A stretch of 55,721 nucleotides of DNA from Phycisphaerales bacterium (GTDB lineage Bacteria > Planctomycetota > Phycisphaerae > Phycisphaerales > UBA1924). The stretch spans positions 1 to 55,721 of the forward strand of contig JADLFW010000018.1 of assembly GCA_020849615.1 (NCBI GenBank). Reading direction: 5' to 3'. A program made the translations under genes and the position numbers. The notes beneath the pieces are model-generated. The model searched no databases, was not told the origin of the DNA, and saw nothing but the letters and a program-made list of their open reading frames with translations. Shown piece by piece: positions 17,541 to 26,151 of the stretch; within the stretch, counting starts at the first letter, position 1, and every line of letters begins with the position of its first letter.

Positions 17541-17546
17541 TACCAT
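17541..17546 (+). promoter_or_regulatory. Putative -10 box upstream of the AspT/YidE-type transporter
   Basis: TACCAT ends 9 nt before the GTG start at 17556; no Shine-Dalgarno lies between. It is consistent with a leaderless or near-leaderless transcript. The nearby ATG at 17548 is closed by a stop after three codons. Confidence 0.25.
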
Positions 17547-17555
17547 CATGCCCGC

Positions 17556-19205
17556 GTGAACTGGTTCGCCGCCACCTTCGATCAGCCGACTGTCGCCGGA
17601 ACGCTCATCGCGCTCGGCGTGATCGTCGCGTCCGGGCTCGCGATCGGCGCGATCAAGGTCCGCGGCGCCGGTCTGGGGGTAGCCGGTGTGCTGTTCGCGG
17701 GCCTTCTCGCCGGCCATCTCGGGGTTCCGATCGCGCCGGGTGTGCTGCAGTTTCTACGCGATTCCGGGCTCATCCTCTTCGTGTTCGCCATCGGGCTGCA
17801 GATCGGCCCGGGCTTCGCGGCTTCGCTTCGGCGGAGCGGGCTCAAGCTCAATCTCGCCGCGAGCGCGGGCGTCGTGCTGGGCACCATGGTGGCCGCCGCT
17901 CTTGGCCTAGCCCTCGGCCTGCGGCCCGGCGTCATCGTCGGGATCCTCGCGGGCGCCACGACCAATACCCCGAGCCTGGCTGCGGCCCAGGCGGTGCTCG
18001 GCGACCGGGCGCCGGCCGCGGGGCCCACGCTCGCCACGGCCGGGTATGCCATCGCCTACCCGATGGGCGTGATCGGCACCATCTGCGTCATGCTGGCCGC
18101 CCGCGCTGTGCTGGCGAAACCGGATGTTTGTCCGGCAGAGCCGCCCGCCCCGGAACCGGAGCGGCCCGCCCGCGCGAACATCGAGATCACCAATCCGAAT
18201 CTCCAGGATGTCGAACTCGGCCGGTTGCACATCCTCGACGACTCCGGCCTGGTGGTCACCCGGCGGCTTTCCGGGGGTAAGGTCGAGGTGCCCATCGGGA
18301 GCACACGCCTCAGGCTGGGCGATGTCATCCTGGTGGTGGGGCCCCCGAGCCGCCTTGATGAGCTCAGGCTCCTGCTGGGCCGCGAAAGCCCCGTTGATCT
18401 GCACGCGGTCCCGTCGGCGATCACCTCCAAGCGACTGGTGGTCACCCGGCGGCAGACGCTGGGCCGCTCCATCCGCGAGCTTGATCTCACGAACAGACTG
18501 GGGGTGACGATCTCGCGTGTCAGCCGCGCAGGTGTTGAACTGGCGCCTTCCCCGGACTTCCGATTCAACTTTGCGGACTCGGTGCTCGCCGTCGGGCCCG
18601 AGGACAGCCTGGGCAAACTGGGCTCGATCCTGGGAGATTCAGCCCGGACCCTGGATCACTCTCACCTCATCCCGGTCTTCGCCGGGATCGCTCTCGGCGT
18701 TCTGATCGGCGGTGTTCCCATCGCGGTGCCGGGGCTGCCCGGCACCGTGAAACTCGGGCTGGCCGGCGGGCCGCTGATTGTCGCGATCCTCCTCTCCAGG
18801 CTCGGCCGCATCGGCCCGATGGTCTGTTACCTTCCCATTTCCGCCAACTTCGCCCTGCGCGAGATGGGGATCGCCATCTTTCTGGCGTGCGTCGGGGTCG
18901 GGTCAGGCCCGGAGTTCGTCGAGGCCGCGACCTCGTGGACCGGCTTCAGCTGGTTCGCGGTCGGCGCTGCCGTCACGATTCTCCCGCTGCTCGCCATTGT
19001 CGCCATCGCGCGATTCTGGCTGAGGCTGGACCAGGCGACGACTTTCGGCCTGCTGGCCGGCGGAATGACCGATCCGCCGGCCCTCGCCTACGCGAACTCG
19101 CTGACGAGGACCGAAGCGCCCGGCATGGCGTACTCGACGGTCTACCCGCTCACCATGCTGATGCGGATCGTGTGCATCCAGATCCTGGCGATCCTGCTGA
19201 CCTAG
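17556..19205 (+). CDS. AspT/YidE/YbjL-type membrane transporter with central TrkA-C (RCK_C) domains
   Basis: A 549-residue protein with the two-fold architecture of the aspartate-alanine antiporter family. Hydrophobic helices occupy residues about 10-190 and 365-549, and each membrane half has a typical motif (GILAGATTNTPSLAAAQAVL in the first, FGLLAGGMTDPPALAYANSL in the second). Between them lie two TrkA_C/RCK_C regulatory domains (about 205-280 and 290-365; for example VPIGSTRLRLGDVILVVGPP). Members exchange amino acids or dicarboxylates, but the substrate of YidE-like members is mostly undefined. The start is GTG 17556. It converges with the REC-phosphatase gene across 40 nt that contain only a short 5-bp hairpin. 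Confidence 0.88.
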   Translation: MNWFAATFDQPTVAGTLIALGVIVASGLAIGAIKVRGAGLGVAGVLFAGLLAGHLGVPIAPGVLQFLRDSGLILFVFAIGLQIGPGFAASLRRSGLKLNLAASAGVVLGTMVAAALGLALGLRPGVIVGILAGATTNTPSLAAAQAVLGDRAPAAGPTLATAGYAIAYPMGVIGTICVMLAARAVLAKPDVCPAEPPAPEPERPARANIEITNPNLQDVELGRLHILDDSGLVVTRRLSGGKVEVPIGSTRLRLGDVILVVGPPSRLDELRLLLGRESPVDLHAVPSAITSKRLVVTRRQTLGRSIRELDLTNRLGVTISRVSRAGVELAPSPDFRFNFADSVLAVGPEDSLGKLGSILGDSARTLDHSHLIPVFAGIALGVLIGGVPIAVPGLPGTVKLGLAGGPLIVAILLSRLGRIGPMVCYLPISANFALREMGIAIFLACVGVGSGPEFVEAATSWTGFSWFAVGAAVTILPLLAIVAIARFWLRLDQATTFGLLAGGMTDPPALAYANSLTRTEAPGMAYSTVYPLTMLMRIVCIQILAILLT

Positions 19206-19245
19206 CGCGGGGTTCGCGTGACCGGAGATCGTCCGGATCGCCTTC

Positions 19246-20442
19246 CTAGGGAAACCGGACGAGCACCGTCGAGAAGTCATCCCCGAGCACATCGCGCTGC
19301 GCGATCGACATGACCGTGGCGTGAAGCCGGTCCAGGTAGGACGGATCGGCGGGGTCGTTCCCCCGGACGAAGCCGATCAGCCCCCTTGTCCCCCACAACT
19401 CACCCGGCGCGGTGAACACCTCGGTCACGCCGTCGCTGTACAGGAGCAGGGATGATCCGGCGCTCGCCTCGACGCTCAGCGTCGGGAAATCGGAATCGGA
19501 CATCACGCCGATGGGCAGGCCGGGCCCCTCCAGTTCGTGCAGGGGTGAGCGCGGGCCCGCCATCAGAAGCGGCGGCGGGTGCCCACCGCCGGAATACGCG
19601 AGCCTGCGTGTGCTGCGCTGGTACACCCCGTACCAGATCGTGAAGAACATGTTGTGGTGGTGCTCCATCGGGAACGCGGCGTTGAGGCGGCCGAGCACGG
19701 CGCTGGGGTCGCGCGCGTTGACGCCGCCGATCACCCCGCTCCGCACGGCGTTCATGGCCGAAACGCCCAGCAACGCGGGCCCAACGCCGTGCCCGCAGAC
19801 ATCCAGGAGGTAGATCGCCAGGTGATCATCATCGATCCAGAAGTAGTCGAAGCAGTCCCCGCCGAGCGAGGCGGACGGGACGAAGCGCCAGTCGATGCTG
19901 ACGGGCCCGGCGAGCGGCGCGGGCAGCAGGGAACGCACGTACGTCGCGGCCTTGGCCAGCTCGGCCGCCAGCGCCGCCTGGCTCTTGTGCAGGGCCTCGA
20001 ACGCCTCGTTGCGCTGCAGCAGCGACAGGTAGCCCCGCGAGTGGTAGCGGATGCGGGCGATGAGCTCGACGGGATCGGGGAGCTTGACGATGTAATCGTT
20101 GGCACCGCGGGCGAACGCTTCCGCCTTTGTCGAACCCTCCTCCTTGGAGCTCAGGACGATCAGGGGGGTGAGCGTTGTCGCTTCCTGCTGGCGGTAGCCC
20201 CGCACGAGGTCCAGCCCATCGGCGTCCGGCATCACCAGGTCCTGAAGGATCACGGTGGGCTTGGTTCTCGCGGCCGTGGCCAGCGCCTCGGCGCCTTTCT
20301 GGCAGAAGTGGAACACGATGCGCGGATCGACCGCGAGGATGCGTCGGACCGCCTCGCCGATGATCAGCTGGTCATCGACCAGGAGCACGATCGGGTTGTC
20401 CGAGAGCGGCGCCGGGGCCGCGGGCGGTGCAGCGGTATTCAT
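19246..20442 (-). CDS. Response regulator with WspR-like receiver fused to PP2C (RsbU/SpoIIE) phosphatase
   Basis: 398 residues. The receiver (about 17-135) has VLLVDDQLIIGEAVRRIL, phosphoacceptor Asp68 in VILQDLVMPDADGL, Ser98/99 and Lys120 in NDYIVKLPDP; it matches from memory the WspR receiver almost motif for motif, including the linker RIRYHSRGYLSLLQRNEAFE. A short helical linker (about 140-172) leads to a PP2C phosphatase with the metal-binding motifs GGDCFD (194-199), DVCGHG (214-219), SGGGHPPPL and YSDGVTE. Such enzymes dephosphorylate anti-anti-sigma (STAS) proteins. Its ATG overlaps the cheB stop by 4 nt, so it is the last gene of the Wsp-like operon and its probable output. No STAS or anti-sigma gene is in the window. 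Confidence 0.93.
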   Translation of the reverse strand: MNTAAPPAAPAPLSDNPIVLLVDDQLIIGEAVRRILAVDPRIVFHFCQKGAEALATAARTKPTVILQDLVMPDADGLDLVRGYRQQEATTLTPLIVLSSKEEGSTKAEAFARGANDYIVKLPDPVELIARIRYHSRGYLSLLQRNEAFEALHKSQAALAAELAKAATYVRSLLPAPLAGPVSIDWRFVPSASLGGDCFDYFWIDDDHLAIYLLDVCGHGVGPALLGVSAMNAVRSGVIGGVNARDPSAVLGRLNAAFPMEHHHNMFFTIWYGVYQRSTRRLAYSGGGHPPPLLMAGPRSPLHELEGPGLPIGVMSDSDFPTLSVEASAGSSLLLYSDGVTEVFTAPGELWGTRGLIGFVRGNDPADPSYLDRLHATVMSIAQRDVLGDDFSTVLVRFP

Positions 20443-21482
20443 GCGGTTCCTCGGTTGGTCTGTAAGCGCCGGGCCCGGGCCGCGATCGCGGCGCCGATGC
20501 CCTGGATCGGCAGGACTTCCTCCGCCGCGCCGAGTTCGACGGCGGCGCCCGGCATTCCCCAGACCACGCTGGTGGCCTTGTCCTGCACGATGGTGTGCCA
20601 GCCGGCGGCTCGGAGCCGCGCGAGACCGGAGGCCCCATCCCGGCCCATCCCCGTGAGCAGCACCGCGATGCCCGGGGAGGCATTCGCCCGAGCGATCGAC
20701 TCGAAGAACACGTCGACGGACGGGCGGTAGACCTGTTCGCGCGGTTCAGCGGAATAGTGCAGGCGGCCCGCGGAGTCGATGATGATGTGGTCGGCGGTAG
20801 CCGCGATGAGGATCCGATTCAGGCCGAGCGCATCGCCGTCGCGGGCCAGTTCAACGTTGTGCTGGCTCTCGTGCGAGAGCCAGCCGGCCAGCCCGGCGGC
20901 GAAGGAGGGATCGATGTGCTGCACGATGACCATCGGGCAGGGCATGGGGTTGGGCAGGCACGGCAGCACCGTCGCGAGGGCCTGCGGGCCCCCGGTCGAC
21001 ACGCCGATCGCGATGAACGGCGCCACGGCGTACCGCGAGTGAGCCGCGGCCGGGGAAGGTGGGGGCGGCGAAAGCGAAGCCCGACCGACTCCGGCGATGA
21101 CCCCGACCGCCTCGATTTTGCGTCGCAGCGGCTCGGCGTTCACCGCACTGCCGTCGGAGGCAAGCCCCGGCGTGGCGACCGCATCGAGCGCTCCGGCGCC
21201 CAGGGCCTCGAAGACCTTGCCGGCGTTGCCCTCGACCGTCGCCGTGACCACGATGATGGGGCAGGGGGTGCTCCGCATGATCCGGCGGGTGGCTTCCACG
21301 CCATCCATCACGGGCATGATCATGTCCATGAGCACCACGTCGGGCAGGTCGCTGGCGCACTTGGACACGGCCTCGGCCCCGTCCATCGCCACCCACGCGA
21401 CTGTCGCTCCCGGCACGGTCGCCACGGCGCGCTTCAGCGATTCGACCGCCAATCGCAGGTCGTTGACGATGCCGATGCGCAT
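20439..21482 (-). CDS. cheB: CheB-type protein-glutamate methylesterase (WspF-like)
   Basis: 347 residues. The receiver (1-120) opens with MRIGIVNDLRLAVESLKRAV and has phosphoacceptor Asp53 in VLMDMIMPVMDGVEATRRIM, strikingly like Pseudomonas WspF. A Pro/Ala-rich linker (138-150) joins it to the methylesterase domain, whose catalytic triad is visible as Ser162 (GVSTGGP), His189 (VQHIDPSFA) and Asp282 (GMGRDGASGL). When phosphorylated by the kinase it removes methyl groups from the receptor and resets sensitivity. The start codon shares one base with the kinase stop (TGATG), and the stop overlaps the next start by 4 nt. Loss of WspF in Pseudomonas locks the pathway on. Confidence 0.95.
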   Translation of the reverse strand: MRIGIVNDLRLAVESLKRAVATVPGATVAWVAMDGAEAVSKCASDLPDVVLMDMIMPVMDGVEATRRIMRSTPCPIIVVTATVEGNAGKVFEALGAGALDAVATPGLASDGSAVNAEPLRRKIEAVGVIAGVGRASLSPPPPSPAAAHSRYAVAPFIAIGVSTGGPQALATVLPCLPNPMPCPMVIVQHIDPSFAAGLAGWLSHESQHNVELARDGDALGLNRILIAATADHIIIDSAGRLHYSAEPREQVYRPSVDVFFESIARANASPGIAVLLTGMGRDGASGLARLRAAGWHTIVQDKATSVVWGMPGAAVELGAAEEVLPIQGIGAAIAARARRLQTNRGTA

Positions 21483-23812
21483 CAGCCCGGCGCTCCGATC
21501 AACTCTTCGACCATCCGGATCAGCGAGTCGTCCTGAAAGCTGCTCTTGGTGAGGTAGGCGCTGGCGCCCGCTTCGAGGCCCAGCAGACGGTCTTCCTCGC
21601 GGTCCTTGTACGACACGATGATGATGGGAAGCTCCGCGAACCTGGGCTCCCGGCGGACAGCCCGGATGAGTTCGATCCCTGTCATGCGGGGCATGTCCAC
21701 GTCGGTGACCATGAGGTCGAAGCGCCCGGCGCGAAGGGCGCTGTACCCTTCCCTCCCGTCGACCGCGACCTCGACATCGTATCCGCGGCGGGTCAGCAAC
21801 TGCCGCTCGACCTCGCGGACCGTGATCGAGTCGTCCACGATGAGGATTCTGCGGCGGCTCTTCCGCGTGGTCGCGCCCTGCGCCGAGGCGACGCCGAGCA
21901 CCCGGCCCTCGTGGAGCGACTGTTTCAGGGAGCGCAGGATATCGTCGACATCCAGGACGAACACCGGCGTGCCGTCCGAGCGGATCGCGGAGGCGGCGAT
22001 GTGCGGGACCGCTCCGAGGCGCGGATCGAGCGGCCGCACGACAAGGTCCTCCTCGCCGCAGACCTGGTCGATACCCAGCCCGCAGCGGTCCCCGCCGGCG
22101 CCGACGACCAGGACGGGGAGCACATCATTGCCCGAAGGGGCTCGCTCGCCCCCGAGGATCTCCGATGCGTGCACGAGGCCGACCGATTCGTCCTCGAGAG
22201 TGAACTGCAGGCGGCCCTGGACGGGCCGGATGTCCGCCTCGGACACGAGGGCGATGCGATCGAGCCGCGCGAGGGGCACGGCGTACAACTCGCCCGCGAT
22301 ACGGACCAGCGCTCCCCGGATGACCGATCGCGTGATCGGGAGCCGGATCGTGAACCGGGCTCCTCGGCCCAGCTCCGAATCCAGCCTCACAGTCCCGCCG
22401 ACCTCGCGCACCGCCGACTGCACGATGTCAAGACCGACGCCGCGGCCGGAGAGTTCGGTGACACCCTGCTTGGTCGAGAAGCCGGGGAGGAACAGGAACT
22501 CCATCAGCTCGGCCGGCGTGAGGTTCTCGGCGGTCGCGGCGTCGACCATCCGGCGCTCGACGACCTTGCGCCTCACGCCCTCGAGATCGATCCCGCGGCC
22601 GTCATCGCGCACCTCGATGACGAGCGAACCGCTCTGGTGGCGTGCAGCCAGGACGATCGTCGCCGTGGGGGGCTTGCCCGCCGCGATCCGTTCGGCGGGA
22701 GTCTCCACGCCGTGATCGAGACTGTTGCGGATCAGGTGCGTGAGCGGCGATTCGAGCTTCTGGAGCGTGTCCCTGTCGACCTCGACGGACTCGCCCTGGA
22801 TGCGCAGGTCGACGGGCTTGCCCAGTTGCCTCGCGATGTCCCGGACCATCCGTGGAAACGCGGTGATGCCCTCCGCGAACGGCCGCATTCGGCTGCGGAG
22901 GATCTCGCTGTAGAGTGCGCCGGAGAGCTCCTCCAGCCGCCGGAACGCTTCGTCGAAGCGAACCGACTGATCGGCGAGCGCGGTCTGCATGCCGCTGACG
23001 GCTCGCGCGACCGAGTCCACGCCGCCCTCGCCGGGCCCGGCGTGACGGGCTGCGCCGACGGCCGGGGCCATCGGCGTGGGCAGGCCGTGGCGCCCGTGAT
23101 GCTCGCGCAGTTCCTGCACCGCTGTCTCGAGCGCCCGCTCGCGCAACTTGAGACCGGTGAGCAGCGAGCGAAGCGACTGGAGCCGCGCGGCCTCGACGGT
23201 CGATTCGCCCGCCAGAAAGAGCATCCGGGTCAACGCGCTGGCGGCGACCCGCACCGTCTGTCCCCCCGCGGCGGTCGCGATTGTTGCGCTCGGGGCCGGG
23301 GGCGGCGCTGAAGTCGGGGCCGCGGATGGAGGCGCCTCGGACGGTGGGGGGGTTGCCGCCGGCATCGCCGCCCGGACCGCGGGTTCAGGCTGTGGCGCGA
23401 CCGAAGGCGGCGGAGCCCTGAGCCGGGCGGTCAGTTCCGAAAGGCGGTCGGACTGCGAGCGTGTCCACGCCGGCAGATCCGGCTCCGCGAGCGACCGGAG
23501 CTCACTCACGATATCAACGGCCTTGAGCAGTTGATCAACCCGCGCGGGGGATAGCGCTTCGTGCCCGGCCTTGGCGGCCAGGAAGCAATCCTCCATGGCG
23601 TGGGCGAGAGACACGATCGCATCCAGCCCGATGATCCTCGCGGCGCCCTTGATCGAATGCGCCGCGCGCATCAGCGGCTCCACGATCGAGCGGTCGTCCG
23701 GCGCCTTCTCCATCGCGAGTAGACCCTCGCTCAGCGCAGCGCAATGCGCTTCCGCTTCGAGCTTGAACAGATCGAGCAGCGAGAGGCCACCGAATCCGGC
23801 GTTATCGCTCAT
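21482..23812 (-). CDS. cheA: Hybrid chemosensory kinase CheA-REC (WspE-like)
   Basis: 776 residues from ATG 23812, which forms an ATGA overlap with the preceding cheW; the longer frame is shadow sequence in cheW. Order: Hpt domain with phosphorylatable His52 (AAHSIKGAARIIG), a Pro/Ala-rich linker (about 130-180), dimerisation helices, HATPase (LTHLIRNSLDHGVETP N-box, VRDDGRGIDLEGV G1, GRGVGLDIVQ G2), a CheW-like P5 domain (about 520-645), and a C-terminal receiver (655-776) with IVDDSITVREVERQLL, Asp704 in VTDVDMPRMTG and a Lys in YLTKSSF. The CheA-REC fusion is the hallmark of WspE and other alternative-function kinases. It should phosphorylate the REC-PP2C and CheB proteins encoded downstream. 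Confidence 0.95.
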   Translation of the reverse strand: MSDNAGFGGLSLLDLFKLEAEAHCAALSEGLLAMEKAPDDRSIVEPLMRAAHSIKGAARIIGLDAIVSLAHAMEDCFLAAKAGHEALSPARVDQLLKAVDIVSELRSLAEPDLPAWTRSQSDRLSELTARLRAPPPSVAPQPEPAVRAAMPAATPPPSEAPPSAAPTSAPPPAPSATIATAAGGQTVRVAASALTRMLFLAGESTVEAARLQSLRSLLTGLKLRERALETAVQELREHHGRHGLPTPMAPAVGAARHAGPGEGGVDSVARAVSGMQTALADQSVRFDEAFRRLEELSGALYSEILRSRMRPFAEGITAFPRMVRDIARQLGKPVDLRIQGESVEVDRDTLQKLESPLTHLIRNSLDHGVETPAERIAAGKPPTATIVLAARHQSGSLVIEVRDDGRGIDLEGVRRKVVERRMVDAATAENLTPAELMEFLFLPGFSTKQGVTELSGRGVGLDIVQSAVREVGGTVRLDSELGRGARFTIRLPITRSVIRGALVRIAGELYAVPLARLDRIALVSEADIRPVQGRLQFTLEDESVGLVHASEILGGERAPSGNDVLPVLVVGAGGDRCGLGIDQVCGEEDLVVRPLDPRLGAVPHIAASAIRSDGTPVFVLDVDDILRSLKQSLHEGRVLGVASAQGATTRKSRRRILIVDDSITVREVERQLLTRRGYDVEVAVDGREGYSALRAGRFDLMVTDVDMPRMTGIELIRAVRREPRFAELPIIIVSYKDREEDRLLGLEAGASAYLTKSSFQDDSLIRMVEELIGAPG

Positions 23813-24432
23813 GCCAGCCCCATCCTGAAGCCCGCGAGTACGCGGTCGCTGTCGAGCACCGTGACGCAGCGCCCGCCGATCTCGGTCACCCCGAGAGTGA
23901 AATCCCCGATGGCGTGCTCCACCGTCACGGGCGGCGCGCGAAACTCCGAGGGATCGGCGCCCTCGATGCCCATCAACGCGTCGACCTCGAACGCCCATGA
24001 GTTGTCCGCCGGGCCGACGACGATCATGCAGCGGGTATCTTTGCTCCCATCCACGCCCGCTACTTCCCGGTCATGCGCGGGCAGGCCGAGCAGGCGGCGC
24101 AGGTCGGCGCACAGCACGAGCTCTCCGCGGATGTTGCACACGCCGCGAAGCACGCCGGCGGTGCGGTGCGGGATCGGGACCGCGCGGGCCGCGGGTGTCA
24201 CCCGGCGCAGCACCATCGCGGGGAGCGCCGCGGTCTCACCCCCTATGCGGAAGAGCAGATAGCGGACCGTTCGTCGATTCCTGGCCTCGGCGGGAAGCGC
24301 GGCCAGCTCCGCCCCCGCATCAAGGTCCGCCGCGGTGACGGGCCGATCCAGCAACCGCTGGATGGCGTCGGTGTGCTGCGATTGCTCGGTCGCCCGGGCC
24401 GGTGATGCATTGGACGGCGAAGATGCGCTCAT
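23809..24432 (-). CDS. cheW: CheW-like coupling protein (WspD-like)
   Basis: A 207-residue coupling protein. The start is ATG 24432, which overlaps the cheR stop as ATGA. After an about 50-residue N-terminal extension the CheW fold begins with RYLLFRIGGETAALPAMVLRRV, then VPIPHRTAGVLRGVCNIRGELVLCADLRRLLGL, the canonical CheW core with the conserved Arg of the receptor-binding loop (NIRGE). The C-terminus carries GVTEIGGRCVTVLDSDRVLA. It bridges receptor and kinase in the signalling array. Like WspD it lies between cheR and cheA and is longer than the other CheW; why two couplers are needed is not evident. Confidence 0.92.
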   Translation of the reverse strand: MSASSPSNASPARATEQSQHTDAIQRLLDRPVTAADLDAGAELAALPAEARNRRTVRYLLFRIGGETAALPAMVLRRVTPAARAVPIPHRTAGVLRGVCNIRGELVLCADLRRLLGLPAHDREVAGVDGSKDTRCMIVVGPADNSWAFEVDALMGIEGADPSEFRAPPVTVEHAIGDFTLGVTEIGGRCVTVLDSDRVLAGFRMGLA

Positions 24433-25673
24433 CGGGAGTGCTCCGACCGACCGGAAGGAGAAGCGCGCTGGGCACGATCCCAATAGCTCGCGGCACGGCG
24501 CTCGTCACCCGACCGTTCGCTGATGAGGGCGAGTTGCAGGAGCGCCCCGGACCGGCCCGGCTCCAGGTACACGGCCTGCTCGAACATCCGCTTCGCGCTA
24601 TCCGCATCGTTGACCGACATGCGGATCATCCCCAGGAGTTCCAGCGCCGGCGCGGATGGCCCGCGCCGGGCGATGATCGAGCGGATCATCGCTTCCGCCC
24701 GTTCGATGCTGCCGGCGTCGGCGAGTTCGCGGGCATTTTCGACGGAGCCTTCGGGTTGTTGATCGGGCGCTGGCCGAGCTGAGGCGGGCGGGGGTGTCAC
24801 GGGCCCGGCCGGCGCGCGCCGCGGATGGGCGGGAGCGATGCTCGGGAATCGTGAGTCCAGGGCGGGCCGTTCGGCCTCGGCGGCCAGGCCGCTGACGGTC
24901 TGCAGGGCGAACGCGTGAGGTGCCGGCACCGGGCGGAGCGGCGCTGCGCCGCGCATGACCTGCTCCGCGTGCCCCACGAACAGCAGTCCGCCGGGCGAGA
25001 GCTCGGCGCAGATGGAGTTCAGCAGCCGTTCGCGGGCCACAGCGTTCAGGTAGATCAGCACGTTGCGGCAGAAGATCACGTCGTACGGGCCTGCTCCACG
25101 CAGGGCGCCGGGCGCGAGGATGTCGATCCGCGTGAACCGCACCAGAGCGCGCACCGCGGGGTCCACCGCAACAGCATCGCCGGAGCGGCGCAGAAATGCA
25201 ACAGCCCACGCCGGGATCTCGGTGCGGATGGAGGATGCGCCGTATTCGGCGGCGGAGGCGGCCCGCAGCAACTCTCCGTTGCGGTCCACCGCTTCGATAC
25301 GAATGCGATCCGCCGGCCAGCCCGCGTGCAGCGCCGTCATCGCCATGCAGTACGGCTCCTGGCCGCCCGCACATCCGATGCTGAGCATGCGGAGCGCCGG
25401 TGTCCCGCCCGCGAGCAGGCGCTGCAGGAACTCCAGCAGCAGTTCGTACGAGCGCGGGTAGCGGAACAGCCACGTCTCCGGCACGGCGACCGCGGCGACA
25501 AGGCGGTCGACCTCGTCGCTGGAGCCGGCGAGCTCCTTGATGTAGGCGGGTTCACGCCCCCCGAAGGCTGCGATGCGCTCCGAGATGAGCAGCTCAACTC
25601 CCGGGCCGGCGAGCAGCGAGGGCTCGATGCCCGTGTGCGTCTCCAGCCAGCGCAGGACCGAATCGTGGGTCAT
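24429..25673 (-). CDS. cheR: CheR-type methyltransferase with C-terminal TPRs (WspC-like)
   Basis: 414 residues. ATG 25673 overlaps the preceding cheW stop as ATGA. Residues about 1-260 form the CheR SAM-dependent methyltransferase: an N-terminal helical domain, the SAM motif SIGCAGGQEPYCMAMTAL, DRNGELLRAASAAEYG, and FCRNVLIYLN with GGLLFVGHAEQ. After a Pro-rich linker (about 275-320) three TPR-like repeats follow (ENARELADAGSIERAEAMI; ALELLGMIRMSVNDADSAKR; ALLQLALISERSGDERRAAS). TPR-bearing CheR is characteristic of WspC/FrzF-type systems. It should methylate glutamates of the MCP encoded two genes upstream. Confidence 0.95.
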   Translation of the reverse strand: MTHDSVLRWLETHTGIEPSLLAGPGVELLISERIAAFGGREPAYIKELAGSSDEVDRLVAAVAVPETWLFRYPRSYELLLEFLQRLLAGGTPALRMLSIGCAGGQEPYCMAMTALHAGWPADRIRIEAVDRNGELLRAASAAEYGASSIRTEIPAWAVAFLRRSGDAVAVDPAVRALVRFTRIDILAPGALRGAGPYDVIFCRNVLIYLNAVARERLLNSICAELSPGGLLFVGHAEQVMRGAAPLRPVPAPHAFALQTVSGLAAEAERPALDSRFPSIAPAHPRRAPAGPVTPPPASARPAPDQQPEGSVENARELADAGSIERAEAMIRSIIARRGPSAPALELLGMIRMSVNDADSAKRMFEQAVYLEPGRSGALLQLALISERSGDERRAASYWDRAQRASPSGRSEHSR

Positions 25674-26149
25674 GCCGCGGCCTCGCTCAGGCGCTGGGTC
25701 ATGATCTCGGCCTGCTCCGCCGTGAAGATCTCGTCTGGTGTCACAAGCTGGACCTGGCCCCAGCGCGTCCGGGCCACCGGCCCGAGGAACCGGCCCGCCT
25801 CGGTCGCGAAGCCCGGATGTCCGCCCGCGGCCGCGAACTCGATGCGTTCGATCTCCAGCACGCTTTCGACCCACAGCCCGACGGGCCAGTCGACCGGCTT
25901 CCCCGCCGCGTGGATGCGCACCACGATCACACGATTGGCGCGGCGGTCGGACGCGGGTGGGGCTCCCAGCAGCCGGGCCGTGTCTACGAGGGGGATCAGG
26001 GTGCCGCGGTACACGAACAGTCCACGGATCCAGTTGGGCGCGCCGGGCATGGGCCGGCAGGAAACCGGGGACAGGACCTCGATGATCGACCGTGACTCGA
26101 TCGCCATCAGCAGGCCCGACGTGCGCCAGATGACTCCCAGCCCGGTCAT
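25670..26149 (-). CDS. cheW: CheW-like coupling protein (WspB-like)
   Basis: A 159-residue single-domain CheW protein. It begins WRTSGLLMAIESRSIIEVL and has the coupling core PNWIRGLFVYRGTLIPLVDTARLL (displayed in two parts: residues 39-50 and 51-62), with the conserved Arg-Gly of the receptor-binding loop. It starts 2 nt after the MCP stop and ends with a 4-nt overlap into cheR, so it is tightly coupled to both. The gene order MCP-CheW-CheR-CheW identifies it as the WspB counterpart. Confidence 0.93.
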   Translation of the reverse strand: MTGLGVIWRTSGLLMAIESRSIIEVLSPVSCRPMPGAPNWIRGLFVYRGTLIPLVDTARLLGAPPASDRRANRVIVVRIHAAGKPVDWPVGLWVESVLEIERIEFAAAGGHPGFATEAGRFLGPVARTRWGQVQLVTPDEIFTAEQAEIMTQRLSEAAA

Positions 26150-26151
26150 GC

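Noticed and set aside
19222..19236. CCGGA-GATCG-TCCGG hairpin between convergent genes as a terminator
   Set aside because: Only 5 bp with no T-run on either side; too weak to call.
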